Source of the DNA: Calonectria ilicicola
Taxonomy: Eukaryota; Ascomycota; Sordariomycetes; Hypocreales; Nectriaceae
Direction of reading: 5' to 3'
DNA length: 64,000 nucleotides
Assembly: GCA_020809705.1 (NCBI GenBank)
Contig: CP085831.1
Span: 1,736,001-1,800,000 of the forward strand
Position numbers and translations under genes: made by a program. The notes below the pieces were generated by a model. The model was not told the DNA's origin and ran no database searches. It was given only the letters and a program-made list of their open reading frames with translations. Each line of letters begins with the position of its first letter. Position 1 is the stretch's first letter. Positions 57,372 through 64,000 of the stretch are shown piece by piece.

Positions 57372-60300
57372 ATGGACATGCATAATCACAAATACCTCCC
57401 TGAAGATCTATTTCGCAGAGGGCTTTCCAAATTTCTTCCACAACATGACGATCCTTTGTTGGAATCAAGAGTCTTGACAGATTCTGACTTCCCTCAGATT
57501 TCTCAACTTTTGGTTGATTATGGGAAGCAAAAATGGAGTCTTCTCCCACGCACTTTCTCCGTATTATGGATGCTTGGAATTTCAGATCGAATGGATGCGT
57601 TTATCGCTGGTGGGAAAACAGACGACTATTTGCCCTATAATGAAGGCAACCTCCCCGACATTGTTCAGGGTGCAACAGATCGGGGACAGTTCCTCAAATT
57701 ACAAAAGATCGTTCGATTAAAAAGAAAAGACGACCTCGCAGAACTTGAGGAGGGAGGTAAACATGTCCAACTCGGAAATGCCGACAATTACTTCTTCTCT
57801 CTTGAACCCCTTGGGCAAGGTCGGTTTGCAGAAGTGGATAAAGTTCGCAGTTGCCAAACGCTCAAAATTTACGCGAGGAAACGGATCTTTCGGGGACAGA
57901 CTGTTTTCGACGACAATGCACGAATGGCAGCTTTTATGAAAGAAACACGGTCTTTAAAATCTATCTCTCACAGACACATCGTTAAGCTGGTGGGCTCATA
58001 TACGGATTCAACGGCGGTGGGATTAATTATGGACCCAGTTGCAGATATGGATCTACAGCAATTCCTCTTAGGTTGCAAACCAGGCCCTAGACACCGCATC
58101 CGAGGCTTCTTTGGATGTTTGATCACAGCGTTGTCATACATTCACAAAAGGGGCATTCGACACAAGGATATCAAACCCCAAAATATTTTGATCAAGGGTA
58201 GCCAGATCATGCTTGCGGACTTTGGGACGTCTCAGATCTGCCTGGATGGACACCTGACAACTCAGGGGGAGATGAAAGAGGGGACTCCCAGATATATGGC
58301 CCCTGAAGTTACAGACAGAACTGTAAGCCCTAATTTTCATTTTATACGCTAAAGGTCCCTGCTCGGCGCCTCATTTGTCGACAAGCTTTGAGGTACTTGG
58401 ATTCGATATTAATATGAATTAGAAACGGAATGCAGCAAGTGATATCTGGTCTCTCGGATGCGTCTTCCTAGAAATGGCTACCGTTCTGTTGGGCAGAAGT
58501 CTAAACGAAATGTACACGTTTTACTTGAGTGAAGGCACAGAGTCTAATGGATCAATTTATTTCAACATGCCTGCAACTAAGGGATGGCTCGCTGAACTGC
58601 CGAAGTCCGGTCTGGCTACTGATTCTTCCAATATCCTTGACTGGATAACGTGGATGCTGAATGAAGCCCCGAACGATAGACCGACTGCCGCTCAAGTTCG
58701 GGCTCAAATATTGGACACCAAAAGTGAGTTTTATTACATTTGTCGTAATTGCGCGTCTAGCAATGAAAGCGGTGATACCGGCGGTATCGAAGGGCCATCA
58801 CTTACTTCTCGCCCTTCTGACACTGACTTGAATTCCAACTCAACGACTGAGGTTCTTGACAAAAACAACGTTGATGAAGGGTCAAGAGATGTTGATGCAA
58901 CATCCATTCCTATTAATCCACCCAATATCAGGTCTGGGCAGTCTACTGGGCTGCTCCCAGAGCGCCCTCCAATGAAGATCTCTGAAGCAAGTGACACTAA
59001 GCAGGGAGACCAAGTCCCCTCTCCAAAACCGATGCCCAGGCAAGATGACGACGACAGCTGTTCCGATTTCTGCCCGGAATCATATTCGCCTCAACCTCCA
59101 CATGATTCCGAAGATGAAGTGGAACGAGAGCTCAAACCATCTGACAAGCTTATCGAATATCCTGGATGGCAAAAGAAATTACCTTACGCAAGGCGCACTA
59201 AAAACCGAGATAGAGGATACATGGAGCTAGATGTTATCTACCATCCACCTTTCCATCATAATGATCGCTATCCCAGGCCCAAGGCATCATTGGTCCCCTC
59301 ATACATTTACGCAGGTACTAACGAGCTCTCGCAAAACGACATCGAAAAAATATCGGATGGTTCCAGAAATATCTTCGTTTATGGTCGTTTGATGTTTCCG
59401 ACCGTTCTCCACACTATTGCCTCCCAATCACTCAAGGGAGCCTATTCACGCCGCCAAGGACGTTTGAGGCTAACCCCCGAAGATTGGTCAGACGCAAGCT
59501 CCTCAGTTCACCGAGCAACTAAACTGATGACTCCCGCTCGTATTCGTGGATACTCTCGCCGAAGGCTTAACAATATTAATTGTGCCGTGCTTCGGAAAGA
59601 CCCTGCTGAGCGAGGTTTCAGTCGTGGGAGAAGTTCAAATTCCCACGAAAGCTCATGCAGTGTCATTGGATTTCTTATCTGTGGCCTAAAGAGAGGAGCA
59701 TTGAGGTATCTGGACCTCCTCTTTGAATCAACTGAGAGTAATCTTGCGGAGATGAGACCCACCACTACAGGTCACTCTGAACCGGAATCGCCACTACGTC
59801 GCCGCACAGTCGATGTCGAAGTTGCAATAGACACGGGTGACATAGTTACGATGGAGGCACAAGCATACGTCTTGAAAAATAGCCATTGCAATTTACCTGC
59901 TCTCCGTTCTTGGGATGCGAATCAGTTTTTATATGAACCAACCTTTCAACGCATGTTCAGAGATGCGCCATCCTCATTCCAAGACGAAGACCAAATTGCG
60001 GTACAGTTAGGAATCTCTTGCTACTTTCCAGGCGACTATCTTTGCGACATAATATGTCGAAAGAATTATCGGAAATTAGTTGATCTTCTGGATCAGAATT
60101 GGGATCCCAATGCTTTTTCCCAGATCTATGGGTCTCCCCTCCATGCCGCAATCGCGAAAGGCAACGAGGAGATGGTTGAAATTCTACTTGAGCAAGGTGC
60201 AAATGTGAATGCAAATATTGGCCCCTATGGGACACCAATTATTATAGCTGCAAGAACCTCTCGGATTGGAATCACGAAGTTGCTGATAGCAAGCGGCGCG

Positions 60301-60786
60301 AACGTCTTCGATACTCATAGTATTCATGCAAATGCCTTGTATCAAGCCATTGGGAATTCGAATGTCACCATTACAAGGATACTTCTGGACAATGGTGCCT
60401 GGTTATTAGAAGACTGGGATGAAGCACGTGACGTGGCCAAAGAAAATGACGATGACGACATAATCTTGCTCCTACGTCAATACGATGTTCGTGAAATGCA
60501 TTACCAGTACTGCATATCCAGACCAGACTATCGAAGAGCCACGGAAATAAACTCTTTGCGTCCCAACATGGCCGTTATGTTGAAAGGTTGGATGTTGAGG
60601 GGGAACTACAAAGGGAGGAAGGGGGTGGAGATTGTGGTCGCAGCTCTCAATGCCGGGGCATCTATTTCGATTCTTGAATTTTTGCGAAATCACTTTGCAA
60701 CATTTATACCATCTCTTCGGACTTTTATTCTTGCTTTAACCTACGGGGATATGAATGGGAACAGGTTAGATGAGGTGGGTTTCTAG
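57372..60786 (+). CDS. protein kinase fused to an AIG2/gamma-glutamylcyclotransferase-like domain and ankyrin repeats
   Basis: Exons 57372-58322 and 58423-60786 (1104 aa). The kinase domain is complete: GQGRFAEV (148-155), Lys170 in YARKRI, Glu191, HKDIKPQN (Asp266), DFG (283-285), APE (310-312) and DIWSLG. An acidic, Ser/Pro-rich linker follows (about 415-560). Residues about 633-830 show the AIG2/GGCT pattern: NIFVYGRLMFPTVL, TPARIRGYSRRRL, VIGFLICGL, LDLLFE (candidate catalytic Glu752), VDVEV...AQAYVL, and W-D-x3-FLYE. Ankyrin-like repeats lie at about 887-994 (SPLHAAIAKGNEEMVEILLEQGANVNA). I infer a signalling receptor or regulator. The 3' end may instead be spliced: GTGGGT at 60775 and TTTTCAG at 60880 form a good intron, adding 48 different residues to a stop at 61027. 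Confidence 0.83.
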
Positions 60787-62386
60787 GAAAGACGTTACAT
60801 GTCATGACAAAGGCTTTAGTTTATTAATACTCCGTTCATATTGATTCACGCATACCATTAGTTAATTAACCAATTTTCAGTATTTAGATAACAATGAAGC
60901 CATCTTTTCCATCAAGGATTCGAGGACTTTCCTGACCGAATCCTACCTATTATTCGGAAGTTTTTTCCTCCCAATCGTATTCGAATCTTGCTCAAGATGT
61001 GCATTTTTCACCGACAGGAGATATTGAGATCATTATCGCTTATTCTTATACATCACAAAAAACTGAAAAATGGTCCCTCATTTTCCCAGAAGGTGTTCCT
61101 GATGCACCTTGGGTTGCCAGGGTATTCAAGATTGAGCTACTCAGTAATCAAGAGTCTTGGTGGGAACACGGTATAGAAGCACTCCTATTGCTGCCCGACA
61201 TGTCGCTTCTTGCTTTCTCTGAGAAAAATCCTTCTTCGACTTAGCACGAGAATAGGACTGATCCACAGTTTGACCCATTCGCGTTATTTCGAAAGTTTCT
61301 TGGTGACCTCTCTGATAATTGGACTTTGCAAAGCCCTATCACTTTTTATCTTAATAATTATAAAAATGCAATAGGCATAAAATTACCGACTCCAGGACTT
61401 CTAAAACATAGCAACATGAACTATAAACCTAAGTCCGGTTCCTACTCGATGCGTTGGAGACGGGCAAGGTTAACCAGGATAAAAAGGCTCTATGGTATGA
61501 GATAAGCTGGCACACTGACTAGATATGATGCATATTGTTCATTTTATAACAGTTTGGGTCCCTTCAGTAAATCATGGGGGGTCGTTGCTGCACGTTGTAA
61601 TATTCGATTCTGCCTCAGCTAATTTTATTAATTGAGCGTTTTTCGCTTATCAGCCACGGCGGCTCTCTAAGCTCTCTTTACCCCCCCAACATTTGTAAAA
61701 ACGGACATGCTTTGTGAAGCTTGGAGGCAAGACGTGAAAGAACAAGATCCCTCTGAGTGACCGAACCTAATGTCCACAATACTCTGGTCGAATGCGATGC
61801 ATTTGGACAACGGCAAGCGACGGGTGGAATTATTCTGAGTTTTCATCGACACATCCATTGGTGATAGCTTAGATCGGTTCAGGATGGAAACACACGGGAT
61901 CTAGACGAGCTGGTCTGATAGATTACATATTCCAGAGCCAATCAAGTTGAGCCAAGATGAGTTGAAAAGGATTCCTGATGTGAATCGGAGCACTCCGGTG
62001 TGACATCGTCAGCGGGGGAGCTGAGTCTGGTGGAGATCACTTCTCCACATGGCCCCTGGAGGCGCGGTCCGGTATGCGCTAAAGTGCCCTATGTCCAATG
62101 ATACCCCCGCTAACACCGATAGATCTCAGCCCGAAATCTGTTTTCGGGATGGTTTGCTTGGTTCAAAATTAGCGGCTGAGCTGTGGAACCACCCACGTTT
62201 CTTTTTAACCACTTTTTAAAATGGTCGAGAACGCGGTCTCTTCAGGGCGATTTTTTTTTTTTTTGGCTTCGATGCATTTCCCCCTACATTTGGCACCCCT
62301 ATTTGTAAAAAATAAAATCTTTTGGTTTGCAATCAATTGTAACCTTCAAATGACATGAGGCCTTGGTGCACATTGCCTCCATCAAG
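60787..62386. other. intergenic with a possible gene remnant
   Basis: At about 60945-61244 a frame reads SEVFSSQSYSNLAQDVHFSPTG..., then AYSYTSQKTEKWSLIF and a stop at 61244. It looks like part of a WD/beta-propeller-type protein, but its upstream part is closed by stops. It may be a decayed fragment or an alternative 3' exon of the kinase gene. The rest, including the T-tract at about 62251-62263, holds nothing recognised. One CGGTCCG lies at 62065. Confidence 0.4.
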
Positions 62387-63964
62387 ATGCCAGCTATGGG
62401 CATGCCAGCGGTGACGGTTGGCCGGGCAATGCTATTTCTGGCTTCAATTTGCTGTATTTACATGGCAACAGTCTTATTTTCTAGCTCCAGCGACGATTCT
62501 CTGCCGGCGGAAATAATCAAGCAACCAACCTCAAATTCAGTCACATCTCCCAATTCCAGCGATGATTCCCACCAAGAGGACATAATCGAGCAGGCGGTCT
62601 ACAATGCAACCATATCTTCTAATTCCATCAATATTTCCACCTCAGAGACTACCGCCAAGCAACTGATACCCACTCCGACCACATCTTCTATTTTTAGCGA
62701 TGCTTCACCCTTAGACGACATAATCAAGCAATCGATCTCGACTGCAGCCATACCTTCGAGCGCCATCAACTTTCCCCTCCCCGAGGATATAATCAAGCAA
62801 ACGATTTCCACTCCAACCGTATCTCCTAGTTCTAGCGATGCTTCATTAACGGAAGAAATATTCGTAGAACCCGATTTTGAGGAGAGCCGCCACTCTTTTC
62901 GGTGGGACAATATTAAACATGTGTACGTTGGGATACGGTAGATGATCCTTTCCACATACTTTTCTCACACTCTCTAGGATTGCATTCGGAGACTCCCACA
63001 CATTTATTCAAGGAACAAAAGGCTATCCTGGTTTTAGTTTTATAGGAGACTATGAAAATCATTTTGACTTCGCCCCCGAGGAGTTACTTGCATCTAGATT
63101 CGTGGAGAGATTCTGGGGCACAAAAGCAGGAGGCCAACCCATTTGGGTCCAGTTTCTTACGGGCTGCGGGGTTAAAAAAGGCGACACCAACCCTTCAAAC
63201 TGTAAGATGCCGCTGTGGAATTTTGCCTGCGCTGGATCGGGAATGGCAGAAAAGTTTGCCGAAATTCACCACCCGTGGACAATCCCACTGGTCAATCAAA
63301 CTCAACGGTTTCTTAACTGGGGCGCTCCAGTTCTTGAGACGAAAATGAATAAGTCCGAAGCTCTCGTTGTACTATGGCCTGGAGCGAATGATATCTGGGA
63401 CACGTACAGACGCGGCATCCCCCGTGACGATTACTTTGGCGAGTACCACAAGATTATTAGGTTCATGTTCGAGACCAGCATCCAGCCACTTTATGATGCA
63501 GGCTATGAGAATTTCCTTTTCCTTAACCAAGCCCCATTGCATCGCAGCCCGCACTACTGGAATCAACTCAGCATCCCACTCTTTAATGCTACAACAATGG
63601 GATGGTGGAACAGCATCCTGTCAGAGCACAACGCTGGATTTGCAGAAACACACAAATCTGCAAGTTTTCTTGTCTACGACACTTTTTCATTCCTCACTGA
63701 TATCCTGGATAACCCGGGACAATACCAAATCGCCAACACGACAAAGTACTGTCGCGAAGCTAAAAATGAGACAGTATTCACAAACCCTGGTGTCTTTGGT
63801 TGTGCCCCGATTGACACCTATTTTTGGTTTGACTTTGGGCATTTGTGAGTTAAGTAGCGCTATCTAACTTTTCTTTTGCTAATGGCAAAACTAGGACCAG
63901 CTATATTCAAAAGCTCATGGCCACTGATATGAAAGCATTTTTAAAATACAAGTCAGATGTGTGA
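62387..63964 (+). CDS. membrane-anchored SGNH-hydrolase, CE16-like acetylesterase
   Basis: Exons 62387-62937, 62978-63844 and 63895-63964 (495 aa). A single hydrophobic anchor (about residues 12-30) follows a short cytosolic start, suggesting type II topology. Residues about 32-170 are a Ser/Thr-rich linker with five imperfect repeats built on SSDDS-x4-DIIKQ-x3-T. The esterase domain carries block I FGDSHT (nucleophile Ser), a Gly block with WNFACAGSG, block III PGANDIW, and the carboxy-terminal DFGHLT, giving the Asp-x2-His pair. This is the carbohydrate-esterase 16 / GDSL-type layout. It probably deacetylates sugars or oligosaccharides at the cell surface. CE16 proteins are usually secreted without an anchor, so the long repetitive stalk is unusual. 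The start is the first in-frame ATG; a TTG lies 24 bases before. Confidence 0.85.
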
Positions 63965-64000
63965 TTGGTGCTTAGTTATTGCTTCCAATATTGAGTATTT

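Noticed and set aside
1..64000. CRISPR arrays, Shine-Dalgarno-type sites, operons, bacterial riboswitches
   Set aside because: Spliceosomal introns and fungal gene families throughout show nuclear eukaryotic DNA; no regular spaced repeats were seen.

Overview
The window is nuclear DNA of a filamentous ascomycete (Pezizomycotina). Genes carry several short introns (about 45-105 nt) with GTRNGT-type donors and CTAAC/CTGAC-like branch sites. The families present are typical of plant-associated or saprotrophic moulds: GH3 xylosidase with a WSC domain, PL3 pectate lyase, CE16-type esterase, Zn2Cys6 regulator, PTH11/rhodopsin-type membrane protein, HeLo-kinase protein, F-box protein and small secreted cysteine-rich proteins. 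I cannot fix the class. All gene models were spliced by hand, and each total coding length is a multiple of three.

Layout. 0-11 kb: an intron-containing tRNA-Met, a secreted WSC-GH3 beta-xylosidase, a small membrane protein, an SDR and a P450 (SDR and P450 in tandem). 11-25 kb is gene-poor: a decayed adhesin-like gene, a secreted 100-aa cysteine-rich protein, two interrupted genes (18.2-19.4 and 22.9-24.1 kb) and an intact F-box-like protein. 25-32.6 kb: a rhodopsin-domain membrane protein, a PL3 pectate lyase, a 727-bp element with 26-bp terminal inverted repeats, and a copper-type P1B ATPase.

34.2-45 kb is the most interesting block: a Zn2Cys6 transcription factor, an aldehyde dehydrogenase, a zinc alcohol dehydrogenase of the aryl/benzyl-alcohol type, and a membrane-anchored linalool dehydratase/isomerase (Ldi)-like protein. 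The combination Ldi + zinc alcohol dehydrogenase + aldehyde dehydrogenase parallels the bacterial myrcene/linalool to geraniol to geranial to geranic acid route of Castellaniella defragrans. A 7-bp motif (CGGACCG or AGGACCG, either strand) recurs eleven times in the intergenic DNA of this block and is nearly absent from non-coding DNA elsewhere in the window. It is a plausible target of the adjacent regulator.

45-54 kb: two more small secreted proteins, a medium-chain enone/alkenal reductase and an Hsp20/HSP30 heat-shock protein. 54.7-61 kb: a divergent pair, a HeLo-domain pseudokinase and a large catalytically complete kinase fused to an AIG2/gamma-glutamylcyclotransferase-like domain and ankyrin repeats. 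This is a candidate allorecognition or immune-type signalling locus. 62-64 kb: a membrane-anchored SGNH/CE16-type esterase with a repetitive Ser/Thr linker, complete just inside the window edge.
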